Part shown: positions 43,703 through 53,093 of the stretch, piece by piece
How the letters are laid out: each line of letters opens with the position of its first letter
How positions within the stretch are numbered: the first letter of the stretch is position 1
Assembly: GCA_963976435.1 (NCBI GenBank)
Contig: CAXBKQ010000003.1
Span: 130,679 to 194,678, forward strand
Origin: CAKZNE01 sp963976435
GTDB lineage: Bacteria > Bacteroidota > Bacteroidia > Flavobacteriales > Schleiferiaceae
Length of the DNA: 64,000 nucleotides
Reading direction: 5' to 3'
The notes under the pieces: generated by a model
Databases searched by the model: none
Told to the model about the DNA's origin: nothing
Seen by the model: the letters and a program-made list of their open reading frames with translations, nothing else
Program-made: the position numbers and the translations under genes

Positions 43703-45637
43703 ATGACAAAAAAAGGGACTAGCTCAATAACAGAATGGATCTTTTTATTGTTCTGGGCAATACTGCCTTTTATCAGCGTTTCCAGCTTGGTGGATAATAC
43801 CTTAATCCCTAGACAGATATACCTGGCAGTTTTTGTTTTAATAGGAATTGTTTCAGCTTGGAAAGCCTTAAGTTCAAGCTCCTTAAAAATGAGTTTTGCC
43901 CTATTAAGCTATCTCGGATTTTTCGTTATTTCAGCTATTAGTTCCTTTTGGGCCATAAATACGGCTGAAAGTTTAGCGGTCCTCGCTAGATATTCTATAG
44001 TTTTTAGCTTTTTATTTCTAAGTATGGAGCTTTTAAAATCTAAAAAACTAGGCTTAGAATCTTTTGCAAAAGGAATTTTAGTATTTGCTGCCATTGCCGC
44101 CATTTTTGCAGCTTTTCAATTGTTGAAAGCCGCAAGTGAAGGTGAGTTTTTAGATGGGATTTATTCTGTTAAAGGAGCTTTTAGCCATAAAAATTTACTG
44201 TCTTCGGTTTTAATGCTTTCCCTACCTTTTACGGTTATAGGATTTGTGAAATTAAAATCTTGGCAGAAAAAGGCGAGTCTTGCTTTGTTGTTTTTAATTA
44301 TTGCAGAGATTTTTGTCCTACGTACCAGAGGTGTGTGGCTGTCCACCTTTCTAGGAGCACTAGCCGCGGCAACCGTATTTTATTTTATCCGCAAAAAGCC
44401 TATTGACGGTTTAATATTTCCTAAAAAACTATTTTTCTCAGGACTAGCATTGGCTTTTGTGGTTTTTGCTGCGCTATTTTCCACCAAAGAAGTTCAAAGT
44501 TCTGTATCGGATCAAACAAATTTGGAGACCCGGATTAAATTCTGGGAAAATAGTTTAGAAATGCTCCAAGAAAATCCAATTCTTGGGGTAGGGCCAGGGA
44601 ATTGGAAAATCAACTTTCCAAAATATAATCTTCAAGGCTTGGATAATAATGTGATGCAGGGTATTACCCATATTCAAAGGCCACATAATGATTATTTATG
44701 GGTGCTTAGTGAAGGTGGACCACTAAGCCTAATATTTTATCTGGGAATATTTGTTTTTACTTTTTTAAGGATTCGGAAAAATATTATCAAGGCGGAAAAG
44801 GTGGAAGATATTAGTGTTGATCTTGCATTGATTTTTGGACTAGTTGCCTATTTAAGTTTTTCCATTACCGATTTCCCCATGGAGAGAATAAGTATTAATG
44901 CACTATTGGTAGGACTAATTGCTTTGGCACATAGAAAGGATATCCTATCAAAAATTGTGGTGAAAGGCAGGGTGATAATGACTTTGTCCATATTACTATG
45001 TTTAGCTTCCCTCTATGTTTTAAACCAAAGATTTAAGGGAGAGAAAGCTAGTGTGGAGGTTTTAAAATTCAATAGACTCCAAGATCCGAAAAGGATTGTT
45101 CCCGCTGTTGATGCTGCTGAAAATGAATATTTTAATTTAGATAATTATTCCAATCCACTGCGCTATTTCAGTGCTATGGGGAAATTAGTCCAAAATAATG
45201 CCCAGGGAGCTTTGGAGGATATCGAAATAGCGGAGGAGCAGCATCCCAATAATATTTTAGTATTAAATCTAAAAGCCAATGCTCTAAAAAGTTTAGGGAA
45301 AAACGAGGAGGCTATGCTCTATCTCAATAAAGCCACAGATATTGCGCCTAGGTTTGAGCAAGCCCTTTTAAACAAAGCTGAGATTTATTATGCTCAGAAA
45401 GATTATGAGCAAGTATTGAGAAATATAACACAGGTAATTCCAAATATTAAAAACCAAAAATTCACTGGGCTTTTAATTCCTACTTTGATGGAATTGGTGA
45501 AACAAGATGCTCCTTATTTTAAAAAGCTGAAAGTGTATTTGAAAAATGGTAATCCTAATAGTCCCGATGCTTATTATCAGCTATACACCTCTTATTTAAA
45601 GAACAGAAAGAAACCGAGTTTAGAGGGAAATTCCTAG
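43703..45637 (+). CDS. O-antigen ligase/polymerase-family membrane protein with C-terminal TPRs
   Basis: A 644-residue protein with about 12 membrane segments up to ~residue 430 and a Wzy_C/O-antigen ligase signature: GVGPGNWKINFPKYNLQGLDNN ... HIQRPHNDYLWVLSEGGPLSLIFYLGIF (His in RPHNDYLW, ~326). The C-terminal ~160 residues carry TPR-like units (NILVLNLKANALKSLGKNEEAMLYLNKA, ALLNKAEIYYAQKDYEQVLRNITQV). Such proteins attach O-antigen to lipid A core or polymerise repeat units at the periplasmic face. It opens the polysaccharide locus; the 3' end overlaps the convergent glycosyltransferase by 18 nt. Confidence 0.88.
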   Translation: MTKKGTSSITEWIFLLFWAILPFISVSSLVDNTLIPRQIYLAVFVLIGIVSAWKALSSSSLKMSFALLSYLGFFVISAISSFWAINTAESLAVLARYSIVFSFLFLSMELLKSKKLGLESFAKGILVFAAIAAIFAAFQLLKAASEGEFLDGIYSVKGAFSHKNLLSSVLMLSLPFTVIGFVKLKSWQKKASLALLFLIIAEIFVLRTRGVWLSTFLGALAAATVFYFIRKKPIDGLIFPKKLFFSGLALAFVVFAALFSTKEVQSSVSDQTNLETRIKFWENSLEMLQENPILGVGPGNWKINFPKYNLQGLDNNVMQGITHIQRPHNDYLWVLSEGGPLSLIFYLGIFVFTFLRIRKNIIKAEKVEDISVDLALIFGLVAYLSFSITDFPMERISINALLVGLIALAHRKDILSKIVVKGRVIMTLSILLCLASLYVLNQRFKGEKASVEVLKFNRLQDPKRIVPAVDAAENEYFNLDNYSNPLRYFSAMGKLVQNNAQGALEDIEIAEEQHPNNILVLNLKANALKSLGKNEEAMLYLNKATDIAPRFEQALLNKAEIYYAQKDYEQVLRNITQVIPNIKNQKFTGLLIPTLMELVKQDAPYFKKLKVYLKNGNPNSPDAYYQLYTSYLKNRKKPSLEGNS

Positions 45638-46486
45638 GAAGTTTAACATTCTTAAGCTCATAGATTTTGGATTATTGAGGTGGGCAAGCATATAATAATT
45701 TTCGGCTTCAGAGAAATTTCGACGTTTTTGAAAAAACCTTCCCGCTTCATAATATTTGCGGTTTATAGCCTTATTTAATATTTGCTCTGAAATGGAATCC
45801 CTTTCCTTTAAAAATTTTAATACTTCAAATACCTTTTTCAAATGTTCTTGAAGCCTAGTGCTCATACCTCCTTCAGCTCTATAGCTTGTTAAAAATTTAT
45901 TGAGGAAATATGGAGCTTCTCCTTTTTCCATTAAGCTAAACCACAGCAGAAGGTCTTCAGCACCATGAAAGTCTAAATTTTCGCTAAAAGGATTTTCTTT
46001 AGCTAGAGAAGATTCCAATACAGTCGAGGAAGGAACTATGGGATTTCCTTGGAGCAAAAGTTCCATTTTATCTTGTAGTGGATAGGACTTTCTTTTTTTA
46101 TAGGCTTGCTGACCAAATTCCAAAACGGAATGATAAATAAATTTTAAAGCAGGATTTTCTTTTAACAAAAAGGCTATTTCAGATAGTTTATTTACTGTCC
46201 AAATATCATCACAGTCTAGAAAACATATGTATTGACCTTGGGCAATTTCAATTCCTGAATTTCGTGCTTTGCCCAAACCTAAATTTTCTTGTTCTACTAA
46301 TTTTATATCCAGTTCCAAATGAAGGGAAATCCAATCTTGGATTATTTCTTCGCTAGCATCCGTACTACCGTCATTTACCAGAATAAGTTCAAAATCTTTA
46401 AAAGTTTGAGATGCCACAGAATCTAGGCAGGTTTCCAGTGTTTGCTCGCCATTATAAATAGGGATAATGATGGAAAAAGTAGCCAT
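45620..46486 (-). CDS. Family 2 glycosyltransferase
   Basis: A 288-residue GT2 protein, GT-A fold: VSIIIPIYNGEQTLETCLDSVASQTFKDFELILVNDGSTD-type N-terminus, nucleotide-sugar-binding CFLDCDDIW (DxD-like), then acceptor-side motifs. Its start overlaps the upstream GT stop as TAATG. It transfers a sugar onto the surface polysaccharide repeat at the cytoplasmic face of the membrane; sugar and acceptor are unknown. Confidence 0.9.
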   Translation of the reverse strand: MATFSIIIPIYNGEQTLETCLDSVASQTFKDFELILVNDGSTDASEEIIQDWISLHLELDIKLVEQENLGLGKARNSGIEIAQGQYICFLDCDDIWTVNKLSEIAFLLKENPALKFIYHSVLEFGQQAYKKRKSYPLQDKMELLLQGNPIVPSSTVLESSLAKENPFSENLDFHGAEDLLLWFSLMEKGEAPYFLNKFLTSYRAEGGMSTRLQEHLKKVFEVLKFLKERDSISEQILNKAINRKYYEAGRFFQKRRNFSEAENYYMLAHLNNPKSMSLRMLNFLGISL

Positions 46487-47514
46487 TAGTACTCGAAATA
46501 TTTTCCTGGAAACAGTTGTTTACGCAATTTTTTCAGGGGTTTTAAGAGTCCTAAAGCTATTAAAATGTTTCTTAAATAGGTAATTATGTGGATGAGAATA
46601 ATCCCAAAGAGGATATTGGCTTTGTATTTTTTAAAGGTTTTATACAGTTCTCTATTGCCTTTTATCATAGTTCGGTTCCACTTTTGGGCCGGAATACTAC
46701 CCGCCCACCAACCAGAAACCTTGATCATGGCCTTGTCTGCATTCTCTTCTGCCCCGTCTACATTTTCGCGAATAAATGTATTGAGATGAATAATTTCTTT
46801 GAAAATGCTATAATTGGCAAATGTCCTCTTTCGCTGTGTTTGGTCGTGTACCCGAAAGTAATTTAAATGCTCGCTGCTAAATGCTAAATCCCAATCACAG
46901 AGAATTTTGGCATATAAAAACCAGTCTCCATTGAGTTTCATTTTAGGATCGGCACCTCCTGCATTTAGGAAAGCTTCTTTGCGCATAAGCACTCCACTTG
47001 CATTGGGAATAGGATTGTGGTATAATAACCAATCTCTGTTTGCTTCGCATCCCTTTTTTATAAAATCATTTTCCCAGGCATCACTTTTATAAATAAATTT
47101 TAAATTTTCCGAATAACTATTTATGGTTTCACCTCTTTCATTCACCAGTGTGCTTTGGCAATAGGCGATCCCACAGTTTTTATTTTCCTCCAATAATGCT
47201 AGCAATTTCTCCAGAAGAATAGATTCGCAATAGTCATCACTTTCTGCAATCCATATAAACTCGCCTTTGGCTAAGGCTACACCTTTATTCCATTGGTGAA
47301 AAGGGCTTCCAGAATTTTTTTCATTTGGGAGGTATTTTATTCTTGGGTTTTCCTGGGCATAAGATTCTAATATTTCCTCGCTTCCATCGCTGCTGCAGTC
47401 GTCTAATAAAATAATTTCTATATCCTGAATAGTCTGATTTAAAACCGAATCAATACGTTGATTTAGGAAGGCTTTGTGGTTATAGTTGGGTATAATAACA
47501 GAAACCTTGGGCAT
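46486..47514 (-). CDS. Family 2 glycosyltransferase
   Basis: A 342-residue GT2 protein: VSVIIPNYNHKAFLNQRIDSVLNQTIQDIEIILLDDCSSD, then FIWIAESDDYCE (DxD-like), and the acceptor segment GDWFLYAKILCDWDLAF. It starts with ATG inside a TAATG overlap with the preceding sulfotransferase gene, so both are translationally coupled. Sugar specificity unknown. A short hydrophobic C-terminal segment (~300-325) may associate it with the membrane. Confidence 0.9.
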   Translation of the reverse strand: MPKVSVIIPNYNHKAFLNQRIDSVLNQTIQDIEIILLDDCSSDGSEEILESYAQENPRIKYLPNEKNSGSPFHQWNKGVALAKGEFIWIAESDDYCESILLEKLLALLEENKNCGIAYCQSTLVNERGETINSYSENLKFIYKSDAWENDFIKKGCEANRDWLLYHNPIPNASGVLMRKEAFLNAGGADPKMKLNGDWFLYAKILCDWDLAFSSEHLNYFRVHDQTQRKRTFANYSIFKEIIHLNTFIRENVDGAEENADKAMIKVSGWWAGSIPAQKWNRTMIKGNRELYKTFKKYKANILFGIILIHIITYLRNILIALGLLKPLKKLRKQLFPGKYFEY

Positions 47515-48161
47515 TATCTGAGAATAAATTTTAGATGGGCTTTTAAACTTTTTCCAGTAAAATTCTCCAATCTCTTTATACTTTGTGTATTAAGCTGAAT
47601 TAGGTCATCATATTCTAAAATCAACATCCTATCTTCTAATGATGACTTATAACTTTGGCATTGTTCGGTATATTTTAGCCAAAGATCATTGCAGAAATTT
47701 TGGCTTTCCAACCTTTCATCATAAACCTCACCCTCCTTTTTGTTTCTTCTTTGTAGACTTTTAGTTACAGATTCCACATCTCTTTTTATGAAAATAACTT
47801 TGGCTTTGGGGTATTTATGAAGCCACATATTAAGTGTAAAACTGTTTCGTGGATCTTTAAATCCCCAATCTGGATTTTTTCTTTTATTTTTCCATTTCTG
47901 AATCCTACCATTGAGCTGAAAATGTTCGTAATAAAGCAGTTCGGAGGAGAATGTTGTCCAATGTTCTTTGGAGGGAACAAGAGGATCCAACCAGCTACCA
48001 CCTGCCGCTTGTAGGGTCTTTTGATTTTCGCTTAAAAAGTGAATCGCTTCAAAATTAGGATCCTTAAAAACCCCCATAAAGATTCCCCCTTTTTCGAGTA
48101 CTTTTGCCAAAAGGGATGTTCCACTTCTGTGCATTCCTATTATAATAAATGGAGCTTTTAT
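47514..48161 (-). CDS. PAPS-dependent sulfotransferase, apparent ATA start
   Basis: The conserved 5'-phosphosulfate-binding motif reads PFIIIGMHRSGTSLLAKVLEKGG. The first ATG lies inside this motif (48134), so a conventional start would cut off the first beta strand; upstream only ATA AAA GCT CCA TTT (48161) gives the full M-K-A-P-F-I-I-I-G beginning, after an in-frame stop. Also visible: VIFIKRDVESVTKSLQRR (3'-phosphate-binding). The enzyme would move sulfate from PAPS onto a glycan. It begins the three-gene operon with two GT2s. Start confidence is low, family confidence is good. Confidence 0.75.
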   Translation of the reverse strand: MKAPFIIIGMHRSGTSLLAKVLEKGGIFMGVFKDPNFEAIHFLSENQKTLQAAGGSWLDPLVPSKEHWTTFSSELLYYEHFQLNGRIQKWKNKRKNPDWGFKDPRNSFTLNMWLHKYPKAKVIFIKRDVESVTKSLQRRNKKEGEVYDERLESQNFCNDLWLKYTEQCQSYKSSLEDRMLILEYDDLIQLNTQSIKRLENFTGKSLKAHLKFILR

Positions 48162-48175
48162 GAGGCTGGATTTTT

Positions 48176-48919
48176 ATGAATTCTGATCAAAAGAAAATAA
48201 TTTTTGTACATATTCCTAAAACTGGAGGGATAACTTTTAAAAACATGTTGATCTCCAATTATAAGGAAACGGAGGTGGTAAAATGGCAAAAGCCAGAATG
48301 TAATCGAACGGTTGAGGAATTGCATAATTTTATTTCACAAGGTAAGCCTTTAATAATGGGTCATATTGATTTTGCGATTCTAAATCAAGAGGCATTTGAT
48401 AATTATAAGTTGATAACATTTCTAAGGAACCCTGTAGATCGCACCATCTCTCATTATGTTCACTTTCAAACCTCCAAACTAATCGACCATGAACCTTATA
48501 AAGGGATGCCATTTGAAGAGTTTTTGGAGACTTTTGCAGCAAGAAATTGGCAATGTCAGTTTTTATCTAATCACAAAGGACTAGCTTCAAGCATAGAAAA
48601 TGAAAGTGATATGCTTTCTGAAGCCTTGAAAAATTTGGAGGAAAAAATATTCTTTGTTGGCCTTACCGAAGAATATGACGAATCTGTAATTTATCTTAGA
48701 GATAAAATAGGATTGAAAAAAACCCAGTATAAATATAAAAACAGAAGCCGGAACCAGGATTTAACCGATGAGCTGAAGGCTAAATTTAGCAAAGAAATTG
48801 CCAATGTAAATCGGGCTGATATGGAATTATACCAAAGGGGTTTAGAAATATTTTCCTCCTATAAAAAGGAAATAAAATATTACCAACTGCGAAAACTTAG
48901 GCATTTTTGGAAAATCTAA
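48176..48919 (+). CDS. Sulfotransferase family 2 (glycan sulfotransferase)
   Basis: A 247-residue protein with the 5'-phosphosulfate loop FVHIPKTGGITFKNML (residues ~9-24), and the 3'-phosphate segment LRNPVDRTISHYVHFQ (~85-100), both typical of Golgi-type/bacterial carbohydrate sulfotransferases. It is divergent from the first sulfotransferase with only about 14 nt between starts, and convergent with wzt (4-nt stop overlap). It probably sulfates the same surface polysaccharide; the acceptor is unknown. Confidence 0.85.
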   Translation: MNSDQKKIIFVHIPKTGGITFKNMLISNYKETEVVKWQKPECNRTVEELHNFISQGKPLIMGHIDFAILNQEAFDNYKLITFLRNPVDRTISHYVHFQTSKLIDHEPYKGMPFEEFLETFAARNWQCQFLSNHKGLASSIENESDMLSEALKNLEEKIFFVGLTEEYDESVIYLRDKIGLKKTQYKYKNRSRNQDLTDELKAKFSKEIANVNRADMELYQRGLEIFSSYKKEIKYYQLRKLRHFWKI

Positions 48920-50085
48920 TGGCTCCATCTCTGTTCCACAAAAATTCCTGGAATTCTTTTTTTATAAAAGCTTCCAGACCCGAAAAAATCTCCTTCAAGC
49001 ACTTCAAAATTTATGGCCCTATCAATAATATCAGATTTTTGGCCATTTACAAATAGCCTCGCCTTTAGAAAATAATGGCCTGGCATCAATGGCAATTTCT
49101 CAATTTTACAATGTAGGCTGCCATTTGCTTCCAAATTTTTGAAAGGCATATTCACCAATTCATTGCTAAATGAGGCCAAATAATTTCCATCATCGTTAAA
49201 AACATTGAGGTGTAAAACCAATTCTCCAATTTTATCATTGTTTCTTGATTCATATTTAACCATAAACTCAGCGGCCTCCCCACAAATTAAAGTTTTAGAA
49301 CGATGGGTTTTAGGATCAAAAAAGTCAATATCCACAAATTTAACATCTCCCGTTCCTGATCTGTCCAATCGATCTTTCAATGCTTTTTCTTCAGAGTTTT
49401 TTTGCAATGTTTTAAGGTAATGATCCGTAACTTTTTCCGAATCTCCTAGCATTTTCAATTGCCCTTGTTCTATATAGGCTATTTCATCACAAAGCTTTCT
49501 GGCAATGCTCATATTATGACTAACAAATACCACCGTCCGATTTTCATCTCTTGTGGTAGAACTCATTTTGGCCAAACATTTTTTTTGGAATTGAGCGTCG
49601 CCAACTGCTAATACTTCGTCTATTAATAAAATATCCGAACGTAAATGTGCCGCAACAGAAAAGGCTAATCGTACATACATTCCGCTACTATAGTGTTTCA
49701 CGGGGCTGTCTAAAAACTTACCCACTCCTGAAAAATCTACAATCTCATCCATTTCCTTGATAATGTCTGATTTACTCATCCCAAGAATGGATCCGTTGAG
49801 GAATATATTTTCCCTTCCGGTAAGCTCTGGGTGGAAGCCTGTTCCTACCTCTAATAAAGAGGCCAAACTTCCATTTAGCAATGCCCGCCCCTTTGTGGGG
49901 TAGGTGATCTTTCCAAGGATTTTAAGTAGGGTTGATTTTCCGGCTCCATTTGGTCCTATTAAACCCATTACTTTACCTTCTTTTATTTCCAGATTAATAT
50001 CCTTTAAGGCCCAGAATTTCTCCTTGCCTTTGGAAATTGAATACTCTTTGCTGAGTCCCTCTATGAGGATAGAATTTTCCATCAT
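48916..50085 (-). CDS. wzt: ABC exporter ATPase for polysaccharide (Wzt/TagH-like, with Wzt_C domain)
   Basis: A 389-residue ATPase: Walker A GPNGAGKSTLLK (~42), signature YSSGMYVRLAFSVAAH (~130), Walker B DILLIDEVLAVGD (~160), and H-loop VFVSHNMS. After ~residue 240 there is a Wzt_C-like beta-sandwich domain, which in E. coli O9a recognises the terminal modification of the O-antigen before export. Start ATG overlaps wzm stop as ATGA. It energises export of the polysaccharide across the inner membrane. Confidence 0.93.
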   Translation of the reverse strand: MMENSILIEGLSKEYSISKGKEKFWALKDINLEIKEGKVMGLIGPNGAGKSTLLKILGKITYPTKGRALLNGSLASLLEVGTGFHPELTGRENIFLNGSILGMSKSDIIKEMDEIVDFSGVGKFLDSPVKHYSSGMYVRLAFSVAAHLRSDILLIDEVLAVGDAQFQKKCLAKMSSTTRDENRTVVFVSHNMSIARKLCDEIAYIEQGQLKMLGDSEKVTDHYLKTLQKNSEEKALKDRLDRSGTGDVKFVDIDFFDPKTHRSKTLICGEAAEFMVKYESRNNDKIGELVLHLNVFNDDGNYLASFSNELVNMPFKNLEANGSLHCKIEKLPLMPGHYFLKARLFVNGQKSDIIDRAINFEVLEGDFFGSGSFYKKRIPGIFVEQRWSH

Positions 50086-50921
50086 ATTATATCGGCAATT
50101 TTCATCTCAATTTTTTGGAAATACCTCAAGCCACTAATAAAAAGTAATAAACTCATGGCATAGGAAATCCATATAAACGGGCTGGCCATGGTCCCAAATA
50201 ATAAGGACCTATAGCTTTCAATAATTCCGGTCATAGGGTTTAAATACAGAATAAATTCCATGGATTCTGGAACTAATGAATTGGCTAATTTACTGGAATA
50301 GGCAATGGGGGTAAGAAAGAATAGGATTTGCAAAACATAAGGAATAATTTGTTGCAGATCTCTGAATCGAATAGAAAGGGCACTTGTCCAAAGTCCAATA
50401 CCCATGGAAGCAAAAGAAGTAATAATCAAGGCTGGAAAGAAAAATAATAATCCCCACCAATTACTATTACTTTCTTGGCTTATTAATAGTATTAAAATTA
50501 AAAAACCTACTAAGGGAGCTACTAATCCCACAATGGCTTTGGAGAGGGGTAGACAGATTTTTGGAAAGTAGATTTTGCGAATCATATTTTGAGCATTAAG
50601 CAAAGCTGAAGCCGATTGGCTGATTACAAAATTGAAATAATTCCAAAGGAGCAAGCCACTCATCACATAGGGAAGGTAGCTGATACCTTCAGCTTCAATT
50701 CCCATCATTTTTTTGAAAACTAAAAAGAGAACTGCCACAGATGCCAGTGGTTGGATTATTGACCAACCGTAACCCAAAAGTGTTTGGGCATATCTAACCT
50801 TATAATCTCGGGTGGCAAAGCTCCATAACAAATATCGGAACTGGTATAGTTCCTTAAAGCTTTTAAAAAAACCTGGCCCTTGAGAGCTGATTTCAGTTTG
50901 GTATTTAGTACTTGTGCTGAT
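50082..50921 (-). CDS. wzm: ABC exporter permease for polysaccharide (Wzm/TagG-like), apparent ATC start
   Basis: An ABC-2 permease with six hydrophobic segments. The core reads FATRDYKVRYAQTLLGYGWSIIQPL. The first canonical start is a TTG at 50831 inside YLLWSF; upstream in frame the conserved N-terminus is KSFKELYQFRYLLWSFATRD, which is typical for the family, and the frame remains open to just after recG. The only start-like codon giving a normal length is ATC at 50921 (then STSTKYQTEISSQGP). Together with Wzt it forms the exporter for the polysaccharide. Gene follows recG by 43 nt. Confidence 0.75.
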   Translation of the reverse strand: MSTSTKYQTEISSQGPGFFKSFKELYQFRYLLWSFATRDYKVRYAQTLLGYGWSIIQPLASVAVLFLVFKKMMGIEAEGISYLPYVMSGLLLWNYFNFVISQSASALLNAQNMIRKIYFPKICLPLSKAIVGLVAPLVGFLILILLISQESNSNWWGLLFFFPALIITSFASMGIGLWTSALSIRFRDLQQIIPYVLQILFFLTPIAYSSKLANSLVPESMEFILYLNPMTGIIESYRSLLFGTMASPFIWISYAMSLLLFISGLRYFQKIEMKIADII

Positions 50922-50964
50922 GCCGTGAAAATAAGAACAATAATCGATTCTTGAGAATGTAGTT

Positions 50965-53079
50965 TTAAGAGATTCTACTCCATTGAACCCTGTTTTTGGT
51001 TCGCAATAAAAGTGCGTTTTTTATACCATTATGCTGTGCTTCTTTAAGGTCGGGATCTTTTTTTAAGAGCCGGGTGGCTGCATCTCTAGAGTCGCTAAGT
51101 ATGGCGCCGTCTTTTACAATATCGGCTATTTTCAAGTCTAAAACCCCACTTTGCCTTGTTCCCATTAAATCACCCGGCCCACGTAAGCTCATATCTACCT
51201 CAGCAATTTTAAATCCATCCTGGGTGGCTACCATTGTTTTTATCCTCTTCTTCGCATCGGCACTAACTTTTTCTCCAGTCATTAATATACAATAGCTTTT
51301 TTCTGCTCCTCTTCCTACTCTTCCTCTTAATTGATGGAGTTGACTTAATCCAAAACGTTCCGCACTTTCTATGATCATAACCGAGGCATTAGGAACATTT
51401 ACCCCCACTTCTATTACCGTTGTTGCCACCAATATTTGTGTTTTACCCTCCACAAAACGCTGCATTTCAAAATCTTTATCCGCAGCTTTCATTTTACCAT
51501 GAACTATGCTTACCTGATATTCTGGCCGAGGAAAGGCCCTTGTAATACTTTCATAACCGTCCATTAAATCCTTATAATCCATTTTTTCGGACTCCTCAAT
51601 AAGGGGGTAAACGATATATGCCTGTCTGCCTTTAGCTATTTCTTCTTTTAAAAACCCAAAAACCTCCAGTCTCCTTCTATCGTTTCTTGCCACCGTAGTA
51701 ATAGCTTTTCGACCTGGAGGGAGTTCATCAATTACAGAAATATCTAGATTTCCATAAACTGTCATCGCCAAAGTGCGTGGGATAGGAGTTGCCGTCATAA
51801 CCAATACGTGAGGTGGGAGGCTATTTTTTTTCCAAAGCTTAGCCCTCTGGGCTACTCCAAAACGATGCTGCTCATCCACCACCGCCAATCCCAAGTTTTT
51901 AAATTTCACCTTATCTTCAATAAGGGCATGAGTTCCGATTAATATATGAAGAGTACCTTCTTCTAATTTGCTATGTATCTCTCTTCTTTCCGCAGTTTTG
52001 GAGGAACCCGTGAGAAGGGCAATTTCTATATCTAAGTCTTTTAACAATTCCTTTAAACCATTAAAATGTTGACGAGCCAAAATTTCCGTTGGTGCCATCA
52101 AGCAACTTTGGAAATCATTATCGATGGCCATTAACATGCACATTAAGGCAACTATAGTCTTACCACTTCCTACATCACCCTGAATTAAACGATTCATATG
52201 GGTACCGTGCATTAAATCTTTTCGAACTTCCTTTAATACTCTTTTTTGGGCCCCAGTCAACTCAAAGGGAAGGCTATCCTTATAAAAGTCATTAAAATAA
52301 TTACCCAAGTTTCTAAAGGCAAAGCCTCTATATTTATGTTTATGGATCTCCCTTTGACGTATCATTTCCATCTGAAAAAAGAAAAACTCATCAAATTTTA
52401 GTCGCCTTCTCGCGTATTTCAGTGCCTCAATTTCCGTAGGAAAATGCACTTCTCTAAAGGCTTTTTCCCTGTCCAGAAGCCTGTTTTCCTTCCGGAAATA
52501 TTCTGGGTAAAATTCTGGGGTTTTGTTTTTCAATTGAGGTATTAAAACCTTCATCAACTTGGCGATTCCTCTAGCATTTAGCCCTCTGGAATTTAGTTTT
52601 TCTGTGGAGGGATAAACCGGTTGTAATCCCTGCATAGGACTGGCCTTGAAATCGGATAACAATTCCAATTCGGGATGAGGAAAACTGTATTGATTATTGA
52701 ACCTATTTGGCTTTCCAAATAATACATAGGGGGTATTTGTTTTTAAGGAGGATTTTATCCATCGAGCACCTTGAAACCAAACCAAATCAACACTACCGCT
52801 GTCATCCTGAAATTTTGCGCTTAGCCTCTTACTTCGCCCCTTGCCAGTAATTTCCGAAAAGGAGCTTATTTTCCCAATAATCTGTACATCCGTTTCTGTG
52901 GAATTTATTTCCGAGATTTTATAAAATTTACTTCTGTCAACATACCTAAATGGAAAAAGGTGAAGTAGGTTTCCATAGGTGAAAATTTCCAGCTCCTTTT
53001 TTAATAATTCTGCCTTTGCCGGACCTACTCCTTTCAGATATTCGATGGGGGTTTGTAATATGTTGTTATTTTGGCTCAA
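50965..53079 (-). CDS. recG: ATP-dependent DNA helicase RecG
   Basis: About 704 residues. An OB-like wedge domain (QIIGKISSFSEITGKGRSKRLSAKFQD) is followed by helicase motifs: RLIQGDVGSGKTIVALM (Walker A, ~310), DEQHRFGVAQR (DExH, ~405), TATPIPRTLAMTVYG, and QLRGRVGRG. RecG reverses stalled replication forks and branch-migrates Holliday junctions. The start is a TTG: TTG at 53079 (then SQNNNILQTPIEYLKG) fits the family N-terminus better than the TTG at 53094, and no ATG is in frame. It is divergent from the peptidase gene with almost no intergenic DNA. Confidence 0.95.
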   Translation of the reverse strand: MSQNNNILQTPIEYLKGVGPAKAELLKKELEIFTYGNLLHLFPFRYVDRSKFYKISEINSTETDVQIIGKISSFSEITGKGRSKRLSAKFQDDSGSVDLVWFQGARWIKSSLKTNTPYVLFGKPNRFNNQYSFPHPELELLSDFKASPMQGLQPVYPSTEKLNSRGLNARGIAKLMKVLIPQLKNKTPEFYPEYFRKENRLLDREKAFREVHFPTEIEALKYARRRLKFDEFFFFQMEMIRQREIHKHKYRGFAFRNLGNYFNDFYKDSLPFELTGAQKRVLKEVRKDLMHGTHMNRLIQGDVGSGKTIVALMCMLMAIDNDFQSCLMAPTEILARQHFNGLKELLKDLDIEIALLTGSSKTAERREIHSKLEEGTLHILIGTHALIEDKVKFKNLGLAVVDEQHRFGVAQRAKLWKKNSLPPHVLVMTATPIPRTLAMTVYGNLDISVIDELPPGRKAITTVARNDRRRLEVFGFLKEEIAKGRQAYIVYPLIEESEKMDYKDLMDGYESITRAFPRPEYQVSIVHGKMKAADKDFEMQRFVEGKTQILVATTVIEVGVNVPNASVMIIESAERFGLSQLHQLRGRVGRGAEKSYCILMTGEKVSADAKKRIKTMVATQDGFKIAEVDMSLRGPGDLMGTRQSGVLDLKIADIVKDGAILSDSRDAATRLLKKDPDLKEAQHNGIKNALLLRTKNRVQWSRIS

Positions 53080-53093
53080 GCAAATTTTTATCA

